From contig CAJUHS010000017.1 in the NCBI GenBank assembly GCA_910586535.1, forward strand, positions 1-55,167: 55,167 bases of DNA, written 5' to 3'. This DNA is from an uncultured Oscillospiraceae bacterium. Its GTDB lineage: Bacteria > Bacillota > Clostridia > Oscillospirales > Ruminococcaceae. Made by a program: the position numbers and the translations under genes. A model generated the notes under the pieces. That model saw only the letters and a program-made list of their open reading frames with translations. It ran no database searches and was not told the DNA's origin. Of the stretch, positions 16,222 to 24,358 are shown piece after piece (within the stretch, counting starts at the first letter, position 1; each line of letters starts with the position of its first letter).

Positions 16222-16665
16222 ATGCATTACAATTTTTATGGTTGGGAAAACGCAAATGCTAAACCGATAAATGAGCTTTACCCGTCTATAAATTCTCCTA
16301 TTGACTTGTATAATGCGCTGTCAGAAATATGGTGCGCCGAGACCTGCGCTCCAAGACTTCGCGGTGATTGGACTAAGGAAAATATGACAAAGGGACAATG
16401 CTCCATAACTGCGTTTTTGGCGCAGGATATTTTTGGCGGCAAGGTTTACGGAATACCTATGGAGGGCGGCAACTTCCATTGCTACAACGTTGTAGGCGAC
16501 TGTTGCTTCGATCTAACAAGCGAGCAGTTTGGGGAGAAAGCGAAAGACCTTGTTTATGAGAACAATCCTGAACAGTTTAGAGAGGTTCATTTTGCAAAGG
16601 AAGAAAAGCGGCTCAGGTATGAAATGCTGCGGATAAGGCTGAAAGAGGTGTGCAATGGCAGATAA
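16222..16665 (+). CDS. YunG-like family protein
   Basis: 147 residues from ATG 16222, six bases after GAGGTG. The earlier in-frame TTG at 16207 contains that ribosome site, so it is rejected. CAPRLRGDW, KGQCSITAFLAQDIFGG and HCYNVVGDCCFDLTSEQFG are the conserved pieces of YunG-like proteins. A Cys, a His and an Asp are placed as in a papain-like fold, but activity has not been shown for the family. It overlaps the next gene by 11 bases and is divergent from the SOS polymerase operon. Confidence 0.75.
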   Translation: MHYNFYGWENANAKPINELYPSINSPIDLYNALSEIWCAETCAPRLRGDWTKENMTKGQCSITAFLAQDIFGGKVYGIPMEGGNFHCYNVVGDCCFDLTSEQFGEKAKDLVYENNPEQFREVHFAKEEKRLRYEMLRIRLKEVCNGR

Positions 16666-16876
16666 TAGTTTAAAGCTGGACAGAGAACTGTACAGAAAAA
16701 TAAAGGGCATGGACAAGAACGAAATGGCTGGCTTTCTTGAAATAATATATGAAATGGGCGCAGAAGATAACAAAGGCGTTGACCTTGATTTACTGAGGGA
16801 GCGTATCGGGCAGGTCAAGGGTATTGGTGAAGCTCGGCTTAATGAGATTATGGGGATTATTGAGGAAGTTGTTTGA
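16655..16876 (+). CDS. small protein with a helix-hairpin-helix-like end
   Basis: 73 residues, started after GAGGTG inside the upstream gene. All-helical. The C-terminal QVKGIGEARLNEIMGIIEE resembles a DNA-binding helix-hairpin-helix turn (G-I-G). Probably co-translated with the YunG-like protein. Function unknown. Confidence 0.6.
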   Translation: MADNSLKLDRELYRKIKGMDKNEMAGFLEIIYEMGAEDNKGVDLDLLRERIGQVKGIGEARLNEIMGIIEEVV

Positions 16877-16895
16877 CAAATACATGTACTATTAA

Positions 16896-16936
16896 AAATC
16901 CTCCTGCAAATTTAAATATTTGCAGGAGGATTTTTT
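16896..16936 (+). terminator. strong intrinsic terminator
   Basis: Fourteen-bp perfect stem (AATCCTCCTGCAAA with TTTGCAGGAGGATT), 8-base loop and six Ts. Confidence 0.9.
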
Positions 16937-16987
16937 GTTTTATCCGATAGAGTTGATAAAACGGAGCTATAAGTATGTGCTTTTGAC

Positions 16988-17053
16988 TTTCATGTCGCAT
17001 ATATGCATTTCATGTCAAAACGCGTTGACTTGCAGGTCACAAAAAGGTATAAT
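16988..17053 (+). promoter_or_regulatory. AgrB operon promoter with two direct repeats
   Basis: TTGACT (17025-17030), 17-bp spacer, TATAAT (17048-17053). Upstream, TTTCATGTC occurs at 16988-16996 and again at 17008-17016, 20 bp apart, and the second copy ends eight bases before the -35. LytTR-type regulators such as AgrA bind paired direct repeats about two helical turns apart in this position. No such regulator is encoded nearby. Confidence 0.65.
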
Positions 17054-17098
17054 TTTGATGAAAGCCAACGTATTTTGTTTTGGAGAGGCGGTGAGAGT

Positions 17099-17692
17099 GT
17101 GGACAAAATATTGGATTTTATTGTAAGTGTTATTGAAAAGAATGACAGTACAAGCGAGGAGGAAAAGGAGGAAATTCGGTACGGACTGGAGATTATTTTT
17201 TTAAAGGCGTTGTTTTGGGTATTGGTGTTGGCAACAGGCGTTATTATGGGCTGCTTTTGGGAGTGCGTGATATACAATATACTGTTTTTTCTGCTTCGGT
17301 CCAATGCGGGAGGGTATCACGCCGCGACGCGTACTCGCTGCCTGATACAATCGGAAATTACCGTCATAATCGCTTTGACAGCTATAAGGATATGTAGGGA
17401 AAACTTCTTCGGTTTTGTAATTTTGGCTGTTATTGCCCTGTTGTGCGGAATAGCCGTTTGGATACTTGCTCCCGTTGATACAGAGAGCAGGCAGCTTGAC
17501 GCGGACGAGATAAGGAGGTTTGGAAACAGGGCGCGGGTTATCCTTGCTGTTGAAACGGCGGTCGGCATTGGGGCGTATTGTTTAGGTTCAAAAACAATAG
17601 CCTGCGCTGTAATGGCTGCTATCGCCACAAGCGGTATGCTTGTTTTGGCGGAATGTTTAAAAAAATACAATAATGGTGAAAAATATGAATAA
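17099..17692 (+). CDS. agrB: AgrB-like membrane cysteine protease
   Basis: 197 residues from GTG 17099, about ten bases after GGAGAGG; the longer frame from 17003 lacks a ribosome site. Five or so membrane helices are visible. The catalytic signature is present: RSNAGGYHAATRTRC holds the His and, six residues later, the Cys used by AgrB to cut its peptide precursor. APVDTESRQLD further on is also a family hallmark. AgrB matures and exports the AgrD autoinducing peptide in quorum sensing. No AgrD-like frame, sensor kinase or AgrA is visible around it; the only operon partner is an XRE regulator whose start lies inside its 3' end. Confidence 0.88.
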   Translation: MDKILDFIVSVIEKNDSTSEEEKEEIRYGLEIIFLKALFWVLVLATGVIMGCFWECVIYNILFFLLRSNAGGYHAATRTRCLIQSEITVIIALTAIRICRENFFGFVILAVIALLCGIAVWILAPVDTESRQLDADEIRRFGNRARVILAVETAVGIGAYCLGSKTIACAVMAAIATSGMLVLAECLKKYNNGEKYE

Positions 17693-18050
17693 TGAATTGG
17701 GGCAATACATATGTAAACTGTGTATAAGAGCGGGATATTCTCAAACAAAGCTTGCGGAGCTTGTAGGCGTAACATCGTACTATATCAGCTATTTGGAAAG
17801 CGGCAAAAAGTCTAATCCGAGCATAACGGTAATGGCGAAGATTTTTGGAGAATTGAATATGAGTAAAGCGGAAATTGAGGAATTTCTTGATATTCACGCA
17901 AAGCTGAACGGCTGTGTAAGCTACGATATTGCCGATTTTATAATGGAAAACGACGAGGTTCGCAAGGCTATCCGTTCGGAACGGGACAAGCCCGACAGCT
18001 TTCCCGACTGGAATGCTTTTATCGCAAAAATAAATAATACTAATTTTTAA
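17685..18050 (+). CDS. XRE-family transcriptional regulator downstream of AgrB
   Basis: 121 residues. I use ATG 17685, six bases after GGTGA; ATG 17673 is also possible. It overlaps the end of agrB. The N-terminal helix-turn-helix is clear (GYSQTKLAELVGVTSYYISYLESGK is the recognition region, about residues 17-41). A second helical part follows (about 70-121) with DIADFIMENDEVRKAI, as seen in regulators paired with AgrB-like proteins in clostridia. It likely controls this operon or a peptide gene elsewhere. Its last four codons form the start of the 96-bp inverted repeat. Confidence 0.82.
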   Translation: MNNELGQYICKLCIRAGYSQTKLAELVGVTSYYISYLESGKKSNPSITVMAKIFGELNMSKAEIEEFLDIHAKLNGCVSYDIADFIMENDEVRKAIRSERDKPDSFPDWNAFIAKINNTNF

Positions 18051-18135
18051 TCAAAAAGTGTACAAAAAATCAAGCAAAAGCTCGGATATATGGGTTTTGC
18101 ACAGATTTTTTGTCTACACTTTGATTAAAAATTAG
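18040..18135. repeat. 96-bp inverted repeat overlapping the end of the XRE gene
   Basis: Two arms of about 40 bp (18040-18079 and 18095-18135) pair over roughly 36 positions: first 16 perfect bases from CTAATTTTTAATCAAA, then GTGTA, CAAAAAATC and GCAAAA, with small bulges. The centre is 15 bases. It could fold as one long hairpin in the mRNA, acting as terminator or stability element, or be a MITE that supplied the gene's stop codon. Confidence 0.75.
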
Positions 18136-18208
18136 GATAAGGTATAACGGCGTTTTGCCGTTTACCTTAAACCGTTGTTGTGACTTAACGGTCAAAAGAG
18201 GTGATTTT

Positions 18209-18421
18209 TTGATAGCTCTAAATCCCGCGGCAGATTTCAAGGATACTAAAAAAATAAGGTGTCCCGAATGCCGCAAAAGAATATTTGACGTGGTGCTTAC
18301 AGAGCAGAAAAGCTGCCGACACAATTTCAGGGTCGTTATAGATAAAGGCAGCAAAAGCAAAATAGCGGTGAAGTGCAGCAAGTGCGGACAGCTAATTGGT
18401 ATATCACTTTTTGAAAATTAA
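18209..18421 (+). CDS. Com-like small zinc-ribbon protein
   Basis: 70 residues from TTG 18209, preceded by AGAGGTGA. Two CxxC pairs (CPECRKRIF and CSKCGQLIG) separated by about 35 residues form a zinc ribbon, as in the Com regulator of Mu-like phages, which binds RNA to allow translation of the mom modification gene. No mom gene is adjacent. Probably a phage or element gene. Confidence 0.65.
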   Translation: MIALNPAADFKDTKKIRCPECRKRIFDVVLTEQKSCRHNFRVVIDKGSKSKIAVKCSKCGQLIGISLFEN

Positions 18422-18484
18422 ATAAAATAAATATTTCGGTTACTTAGTACGAGTATCATCTTCCCCGATATGAAACGGGGAAAC

Positions 18485-18540
18485 AAAGGATAGAAACTTG
18501 ACAAGGGCTTTTAAAGCTATGTCAATTTCTATCCTTTTTT
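18485..18540 (+). terminator. intrinsic terminator
   Basis: Stem AAAGGATAGAAA plus TTGACA pairs with TGTCAA plus TTTCTATCCTTT, followed by a T run. Confidence 0.85.
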
Positions 18541-18547
18541 ATTTTGG

Positions 18548-18586
18548 AAAGACCTTTCTGCTTTAAAAGCGGAAAGGTCTTTTTAT
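18548..18586 (+). terminator. second, tandem intrinsic terminator
   Basis: AAAGACCTTTC (18548-18558) pairs with GAAAGGTCTTT (18572-18582), with inner GCTTT/AAAGC pairing and a T run. Two terminators in a row isolate the decayed genes downstream. Confidence 0.8.
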
Positions 18587-18694
18587 GTTTATACACAAGG
18601 TTTGGCTTTGCTATATAGGACGTTACCCATAACTCCAAAAACTTGATACGGACACACGCAATTAAACTTAAATCAAATTTTTGGAGGTAACGTT

Positions 18695-19135
18695 ATGAAC
18701 AATAATGAGAAAAGAAATGTCACCATAAGGCTCGCGGAGGTTTATCCTAATAATTGCTCCGAACAGAAATATGAAAAGGTTACAAAAAGGACGGAGCGGT
18801 ATATGCGCAGGTAGGAGATCCGTGAGGAAAGCAGAGCAAGGAAAAATCGCAGATATGGCTTATGTACGTTTGACGAGAATGTAATGGGCGAGTGCGAGGG
18901 GGCATATACGCCGTCCCACGAGGATGATATTTGCGGTTATACGGAAACCGAGCTTTTACATATGGCTATAGAAGCTTTGCCCGATTACGAAAAGGAGATT
19001 ATTGAGCGGCACTATTTTGATAAGGTGAAGCTGGTGGATTTGGCTGAGATGTACGACATTTCAAAATCCTCAATGGGACGTCACATTAGAAAAGCAAGGG
19101 AAATGATTAAAAACACCATGCTTTCATATATGTAA
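18695..19135 (+). pseudogene. sigma-like (sigma-70 region 4) regulator with an in-frame amber stop
   Basis: A single 146-codon frame starting at ATG 18695 after TTGGAGG, interrupted by TAG at 18812-18814 (a one-base change from CAG or AAG). The second half has LPDYEKEIIERHYFDKVKL, VDLAEMYDISKSSMG and HIRKARE, a typical region-4 helix-turn-helix of element-encoded sigma-like factors. A downstream ATG at 18884 could still give an 83-residue protein with the whole helix-turn-helix, but no ribosome site precedes it. The neighbouring PcfB gene suggests a conjugative-element origin. Confidence 0.75.
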
Positions 19136-19288
19136 AAGCAACAAATTGAAGTGCAACATTCCCTTTATATTTGTGAGTATATACAAATATTTGCAAAAAG
19201 TGGGAAAACGCCAAAAAAAATGTCCTGACTTATGGAAGGGGAAATTAAAAAATACTCTCCCATATGTTTGGACGAAGGGAGGTAAAAA

Positions 19289-20478
19289 ATGCACGGAGAT
19301 GATGTAGCAAGCGCAGGAGTGGAAGTGACCACACAAATCGTATCGAAAGCGACGGAGCTTTTTATGGAAATGCTGAAAATCGCTATCGAACGTGAGCGTG
19401 AAAAAAATAGGCTTTCGGGTAAGTCGGAGGTATTGTCGGGCGGCGAGGTGACGTACCAACGGCTTAAAGAGTGCGGAGAGGTCAAAATGCTCCCAAGCTT
19501 CGCTAAGGAGGATTACGGTGAGTTTCTCAAGCAGGCTAAGAAAATGGATATTCCCGTTGCGGCGATACGGGAGAGCGGCAAAGAAAATACGCTGTCCGTT
19601 TTCTTCAATGTAAAAGACAAGGAGGCGGTAAACTCTATCGTTCAGGGCATTGTGCGGGAGAAAATGAAAGCACCCGAACAGACCGAGCGAATGATTACCA
19701 TTGAAAAGGAACAGGTGGAAGGTTTTCAGGCGTACTGCGCTGAACACGATATTCCTGTTAATTTTATGGAAACCCAAAGCGACGTGAAATGTATCTTTAA
19801 TTCCGCATACGAAAAGCAGATTGCGGCTGCCGTTGAAAATTATCGGCAAGTCCAAAACGAATTATCAAAAGCAGAAATCAAGGTGCAGGCTGACCCGCGG
19901 GGCAGACCGAAAATTATCGTTAATGATTTTGAAAGCAATAAAAAATTGACGGTAAATTTTTGTCCCAAAAGCAAGCTTGAAAGAATTTTGCGGGAGCGTT
20001 TAGGCTTTGATAACGTCAAGGCGATAGAAGCCGCAAATGCCCTTGTACAAACACTTTCAGCGGAACAGAAAAAATACTTTTTAAGCGGTTCTCGGCAATT
20101 GGAGCAAATGGAATTTTACCAAAAGGATATTAAATTTGAAAATGAAAATGTTCTTGCGGACAGGTTTTCATTTGCGAAAATGAAGCTCCCCGACGAGGAT
20201 TTTTCAAGGCTAACCATTACCGACAGCGGCGGAAATTTTGTTGTGTTGTCCGAAAAAAATATAGACCGCGAACAGGTCGAAAAAATATTCGGGCGCATTT
20301 GAAGCTGGACGATACCGAAACCGTCAAGGCAGTTATGGAAAAAGCGGAGCGGCTTGGATTTGTCGAAAAGCCGAAATTAACGCAGTTCCGCGAATATCAA
20401 ATTGAACGGGAAACTCAATCGGCGTTTACCGTTCGGCTTGTGTTATTTGCCAAGCAAAACACAAAAAAGCCGCAGTGA
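19289..20478 (+). pseudogene. PcfB/DUF3801-like conjugation protein, frameshifted near its end
   Basis: The frame runs 337 codons from ATG 19289 (after GGGAGG) to a TGA at about 20302. In another frame the text continues KLDDTETVKAVMEKAERLG and ...REYQIERETQSAF to a stop at 20476-20478, the expected tail of the family. A one-base loss near 20297 explains it. DUF3801/PcfB proteins belong to Gram-positive conjugative elements, where PcfB is an accessory to the coupling protein. The N-terminal helical part with EREREKNRLSGKSEVLSGGEVTY is typical. No coupling protein or relaxase of that element remains here. The truncated protein might still be made. Confidence 0.75.
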
Positions 20479-20569
20479 AAACACCAATAAAGAATAAAAA
20501 GTAACCCCCGCCGCAAGCTTCCGGAGAAGCCTGTGACGTGGGGTTTGGGGGGAAAGAAAATTTCTCGGA

Positions 20570-20820
20570 TCAACGAGTCAGAAATACGGAGTCATCACTA
20601 TGTACGTCATCGTCTTTCAGGAAATTAAGCAAGCCGATATCTATGCCGCACACGCTGCATAGATTTACGACCGTGTCAAGTTTGGGATTTGAAATTCCAC
20701 GCTCGATGTTGCTGATACACCTGTCGCTGATACCGCACAACTCCGCAAGAGCTCTCGGGAGTAATGTTTGTTCTCTCGATAGTTGCGAACCAGTACGCCG
20801 AAATCTGCACGATAAGACAA
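20570..20820 (-). pseudogene. XRE-type regulator with a frameshift
   Basis: Minus strand, TTG start at 20820 after GAGGTGA. The first frame gives FGVLVRNYRENKHYS; the next frame then gives ALAELCGISDRCISNIERG, SNPKLDTVVNLCSVCGIDI and stops at 20570. Together these make a standard helix-turn-helix regulator of about 83 residues, broken by an indel near 20755-20765. It belongs to the same decayed element as the PcfB remnant. Confidence 0.75.
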
Positions 20821-20971
20821 ATTTTTCACCTCACAGTTATATATATTAAGTGATATCCGTGTAAAGCAACAGGAAGCGTACTTCCCAGCGGAAAAGTTTA
20901 CAGAATACCTCTCTTAAATATAACAATATTTGAGAGGCTTTATATGTCAAGGGATATATAACATTTTAGCG

Positions 20972-21172
20972 CTATGGTTTAATAAAAATCAGTTCTTGCA
21001 CACTGCACCCCAGAACTAAGCAAATTTTATCAATATGCTCAAGCTTGAGAAACGTGCAGGAATTGCTGCAAATGGAGCAGATAGTAGATGGTCTGATACC
21101 AGTCCGTGAGGCAAGCTCCGTCTGTGTCATGCCGCGGCCTGAGAGCAGCTTCCGCAAATTAATTTTTATCAT
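20972..21172 (-). CDS. small XRE-family (Cro/CI) regulator
   Basis: 66 residues from ATG 21172, preceded by AGGAGGTCTGAC; a longer frame from 21202 contains that site. Residues 10-40 (GRGMTQTELASRTGIRPSTI) form the helix-turn-helix and LEHIDKICLVLGCSVQELI the C-terminal helices. A stand-alone DNA-binding domain of Cro size, likely a phage or element switch protein. Two Cys in the middle (ICSNSC) are unusual. Confidence 0.8.
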   Translation of the reverse strand: MIKINLRKLLSGRGMTQTELASRTGIRPSTICSICSNSCTFLKLEHIDKICLVLGCSVQELIFIKP

Positions 21173-21260
21173 GTCAGACCTCCTAAAAAGTATGAGAATC
21201 AATGGTACTTTTTTTAACGTATAAATAACAAAATCTGTTATTTGTGCGTTAAAAAAAATA

Positions 21261-21992
21261 TCAGTAATTTTTGATTATGACCTCTTTAAATTGTCCCGTG
21301 GATAGATTGTTTTGCCGTGAGACCGCTTTGATATCGAAATTTTTGTACAGCTCACGAACGAAGTCATCATCGTTATAGGACAGGATAAAACGCCCTTTTA
21401 ACGCCGTTAAAACGCTGTTCAAACGGTAATGATCCGCTTCGGAAAATTGTTCGGTGTAATGTCTTTCAGTTGTGCGGTATGACGGATCGCAGTAAAAAAG
21501 CGCGTCTGGGCGGTCGTACTGCTTGATCAGTTCTTCAAAGTCCTTGTGTTCAATAACAACCCGGCTGAGCCGTGCTTCGATTTTATCAAAACAGTCCGTA
21601 CTGATCTGTTTTATATCGGAAGCAAAGTTGCGCGAGTTTGCTCCGAAAGATGTTTTCACAAGCACATAAAACATAGCCGCACGCTGGATATCGGTAAAGC
21701 CGGGGCACTCCAGACGCTTGCGGATATCGCCGAACATCTCGCGGGAATTTAAATAGTACCGAATTTCTTTTTGCAGCTCTTCGCGGTGATATTTCAGACA
21801 GCGGAACAGATTAACGAGGTCGCCGTTAGCGTCGTTGTAGACCTCAAATTTTGCGTGTCTGTCGGCGGAAAACAGCACCGACGCTCCGCCGCCGAATACT
21901 TCGATGTAGCGTCCGAAGTCCTGCGGAAATTCCGCGGTGATCTTTTTAGCAAGCAGCGTCTTGCCGCCGATCCATGGGATAAATGATTTCAT
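21261..21992 (-). CDS. DNA adenine methyltransferase, D12 (Dam) class
   Basis: 243 residues. The D12-class motif order is clear: FIPWIGGK at the N-terminus (SAM-binding motif X), EVFGGGASVLF (motif I), YNDANGDLVNLF, and CDPSYR near residue 168, a DPPY-type catalytic motif IV with Ser in place of the second Pro. It methylates adenine N6 in a short site. It sits in front of holin and lysin genes, where phages often carry orphan methylases to evade host restriction. No cognate nuclease is adjacent. Start ATG follows AGGAGG. Confidence 0.9.
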   Translation of the reverse strand: MKSFIPWIGGKTLLAKKITAEFPQDFGRYIEVFGGGASVLFSADRHAKFEVYNDANGDLVNLFRCLKYHREELQKEIRYYLNSREMFGDIRKRLECPGFTDIQRAAMFYVLVKTSFGANSRNFASDIKQISTDCFDKIEARLSRVVIEHKDFEELIKQYDRPDALFYCDPSYRTTERHYTEQFSEADHYRLNSVLTALKGRFILSYNDDDFVRELYKNFDIKAVSRQNNLSTGQFKEVIIKNY

Positions 21993-22053
21993 AAAATTCC
22001 TCCTTCAAAATTTAAATGCGGCAGGAAAAAATCCCGCCGCATTTTTGATGTGA

Positions 22054-22254
22054 TTATTCGTCCACTTCGGGAAGCCCCGCGACCGAAGTCAGCAGGGAAA
22101 GAATACCCGCCAGAACCGAAGCGGAAGCCACCGCGATCCAGTTTACCTCGCCGATGAACGCGGACGTTCCGACGGTAGCGACTGCGGTCTGTGCAACAGT
22201 TTTTACCGCGCGGACTCCTGCCGCTTTGAACCATTTTTTGAAATTGTTTTTCAT
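22054..22254 (-). CDS. phage holin, r1t type
   Basis: 66 residues. A basic start (KNNFKKWFKAAGVRAVKT) leads into two membrane helices (about 20-35 and 40-58) separated by GEVNW, and the end is acidic (LPEVDE). This is the r1t holin pattern. It forms the membrane holes that release the endolysin. It lies just downstream of the truncated SH3 endolysin on the same strand, the usual lysis-cassette neighbour, with AGGAGG before its start. Confidence 0.85.
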   Translation of the reverse strand: MKNNFKKWFKAAGVRAVKTVAQTAVATVGTSAFIGEVNWIAVASASVLAGILSLLTSVAGLPEVDE

Positions 22255-22265
22255 AAAAATACCTC

Positions 22266-22547
22266 CTAAAGTTTTTTAACATATTTGCTTCTAAGTGATA
22301 TCCACCCAGCGCCGCTTTTGAGCTTGCCCCAAGTGACCTGAGTTTTAGGCTCAAATGATGTTGCGACGATTGTATAAATCCCTTTCCCGCGGATAACGCC
22401 GTTGATTCGCGCCGTAAGAGACGGCTGAGCGCGGATATTGAGTGCGGGATCAAGAATGCGCACAAGAAAAGTCCCGCCGGAAACGACGGAACTTCCCCCG
22501 AGCTTTTTGATGTAACCGTCCGCCAATTTTTTAAACCCGATCCAAGC
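22266..22547 (-). pseudogene. 5'-truncated phage endolysin, SH3b cell-wall-binding end
   Basis: Recognisable from about 22547 down to the stop: GFKKLADGYIKKLGGSS, then an SH3b domain (LNIRAQPSLTARINGVI, then WGKLKSGAGWISLRSKYV). The catalytic domain that should precede it is missing. The DNA upstream belongs to a plus-strand lysozyme fragment. An ATG at 22586 opens the frame but lies in the foreign sequence. Confidence 0.7.
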
Positions 22548-23141
22548 GAATGCAAGCGGCTCGGTATTCCTGTCGGGGCGTACCATTACAGCTATGCAAC
22601 AAGTCCCGCGGAAGCCAAAAGGGAGCTGAATTTTTTTCTGAAAATTATCAAAGGAAAAACATTTGAGTACCCCGTTATGTTCGATATTGAGGACGAAACT
22701 TTGATTAAGCTGCCTAAATCCGTACTGACGGAAAATGTTATCGCCTTTTGCGACGGACTTGAAAAGGCGGGGTACTACGCGGCTCTGTACAGCAATCCCG
22801 ACTGGCTTACGAATCGGCTTGACTATACAAGGCTCAAACGCTTTGACCTGTGGCTTGCGGACTGGCGAAAAAATCCGTCAAAGGCTTTTGCCCACGGTAT
22901 TTGGCAGTACTCTCAGACAGGCAGGGTCAACGGAATAAGCGGCAATGTTGATCTCGATATTGCTTACAGGGATTATCCTGCTATCATCAAAAAGGCGGGG
23001 CTGAACGGCTTCGGGAAATCCGAACCGCTGTTTGAGGTAACGGCTGCCAAAAGCGGACTGGATTCAAGCTCCGCGGACGTTCTTTCCGCTAAGCTCAAAG
23101 ATCTTGGCATGACTGTTGTTAAGAAGGAGGAAACGGTATGA
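22548..23141 (+). pseudogene. 5'-truncated GH25 lysozyme
   Basis: The frame reads ECKRLGIPVGAYHYSYA, then VMFDIEDE (the D-x-E catalytic pair of GH25 muramidases), YSNPDWL, DLWLADW and FAHGIWQYSQTGRV, followed by a C-terminal repeat-like domain. The first roughly 60 residues, including the catalytic Asp of the G-I-D-V-S start, are absent because the DNA upstream is the minus-strand endolysin fragment. An internal ATG at 22677 could start a shorter, inactive protein. The true C-terminus overlaps the next holin by four bases. Confidence 0.75.
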
Positions 23142-23356
23142 AAAACATCAACTGGAAAAGAAAATTGTCGTCAAGAAAGTTTTGGGCGGCGGTGTCGGGC
23201 GTGGTTATCAGCATAATGATAATTTTCGGCGCAGACAGCGGTTCGCAGGAAAAGATCGCGGGAGCGATAACCTCAACGGGAGTGCTTGTTACATACATTC
23301 TTGCCGAGGGCAGTACGGACAAAGCTGCGCTTAATAATGAGGATACGGAGGGGTAA
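23138..23356 (+). CDS. phage holin (phiLC3-like)
   Basis: 72 residues, ATG overlapping the lysozyme stop, preceded by AAGGAGG. WKRKLSSRKFWAAVSGVV leads into two membrane segments (about 16-32 and 42-58) with an acidic tail. This is the phiLC3-type holin pattern. It is a second holin in the locus, on the opposite strand from the r1t type. Confidence 0.85.
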   Translation: MKNINWKRKLSSRKFWAAVSGVVISIMIIFGADSGSQEKIAGAITSTGVLVTYILAEGSTDKAALNNEDTEG

Positions 23357-23359
23357 AAT

Positions 23360-23596
23360 ATGTCGTTTGCTCACGAACAAATTATAGAAATGCAGAACGC
23401 CTTTGACGACCGTTATGTTCTTAAGGACGACTGCATGGAACGTCAGGAAACAGTAAACAAAAAATTTGCTAACGACGACAAGAGGATAGAGCTGCTTATA
23501 CAGAAATGGAATACCCTTGAAAAACTTGTATGGACTATTGCCACCGCTACTGTCGGAACGCTTATCACAACTATTGCGCAGTTTGTTGTTAAGTAA
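23360..23596 (+). CDS. XhlA-like phage membrane-associated protein
   Basis: 78 residues: an N-terminal coiled coil with MERQETVNKKFANDDKRIELL and one C-terminal membrane helix (about 55-75). This is the layout of XhlA, which cooperates with a holin in lysis. Start ATG follows GGAGGGG. Part of the plus-strand lysis module. Confidence 0.75.
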   Translation: MSFAHEQIIEMQNAFDDRYVLKDDCMERQETVNKKFANDDKRIELLIQKWNTLEKLVWTIATATVGTLITTIAQFVVK

Positions 23597-23621
23597 AAAA
23601 TAACTTTCGGGAGGGTTTAAT

Positions 23622-23843
23622 GTGAGCGACCACATTGAAATCAGAAAGCGGCTGCATGGCATAGCAAGCGTTGCGGAATTTGAAAGACTGTTAAATTCCC
23701 GCATACTGACGGATGCCGACAAGCAGATACTCAGAATGTACTATATTGAGGGTAAGACGCTTTCTTACATAGGTGATATTTTAGGATACTCTGAAAGCGG
23801 TATCAAAAAGAAACACAAAAACATTTTAAGAAGAATATTTTAA
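23622..23843 (+). CDS. small sigma-like helix-turn-helix phage regulator
   Basis: 73 residues from GTG 23622 after GGGAGGG. LTDADKQILRMYYIEGKTLSYIGD followed by ILGYSESGIKKKHKNILRRI is a region-4-like helix-turn-helix. Such stand-alone proteins are often late-gene activators in prophages of clostridia. The terminator directly after it closes the lysis operon. Confidence 0.7.
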   Translation: MSDHIEIRKRLHGIASVAEFERLLNSRILTDADKQILRMYYIEGKTLSYIGDILGYSESGIKKKHKNILRRIF

Positions 23844-23847
23844 TCTC

Positions 23848-23880
23848 ATATCCGCCGGCAAGCACCGGCGGATATTTTTA
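23848..23880 (+). terminator. intrinsic terminator
   Basis: Eleven-bp perfect stem (ATATCCGCCGG with CCGGCGGATAT), 6-base loop, T run. Confidence 0.92.
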
Positions 23881-23971
23881 TTTTTACGGTACTTTTGGGG
23901 TACTTATAGGGAACTTACGCAGTCTGAAAACGTGTTAGGATTATTACAGAAACAAAAAGGCGGCGATAAAA

Positions 23972-24358
23972 ATGTTTAAGCAATACAACGAAAACCCTGC
24001 GCAGAACCTTGGTATAGACTGCACGGTCAGAGCAATATCCACCGTACTTGATCAGGACTGGGACACGACCTATGTAGGTGTTTGCATTGAGGGCTTTTGC
24101 GTAAAGGACATGCCATCCGCAAATCACGTATGGGGAGCGTACCTTAGACATCACGGCTTTGTAAGAAGCATTATTCCCGACGAATGTCCCGACTGCTACA
24201 CCGTTGCGGACTTTTGCGCCGATCACCCTCGGGGCGTTTATCTGCTTGCGCTTTCAAGTCACGCAGTGGCGGTAATTGACGGCAATTATTACGACACCTG
24301 GGACAGCGGCGACCAAATACCTCTTTATTACTGGCAGAGAAAGGAAGATAAACAATGA
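23972..24358 (+). CDS. papain-like-fold phage protein
   Basis: 128 residues. NLGIDCTVRAIS near residue 12 (Cys in a helix start), LSSHAVAVIDG near 97 and YYDTWDSGD near 108 give a Cys-His-Asp arrangement of papain/C39-like folds. Proteins of this type sit among structural genes of gut phages and might process capsid proteins, but activity is a guess. No strong ribosome site is seen (GGCGG only). First of five genes in the same order and strand. Confidence 0.6.
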   Translation: MFKQYNENPAQNLGIDCTVRAISTVLDQDWDTTYVGVCIEGFCVKDMPSANHVWGAYLRHHGFVRSIIPDECPDCYTVADFCADHPRGVYLLALSSHAVAVIDGNYYDTWDSGDQIPLYYWQRKEDKQ

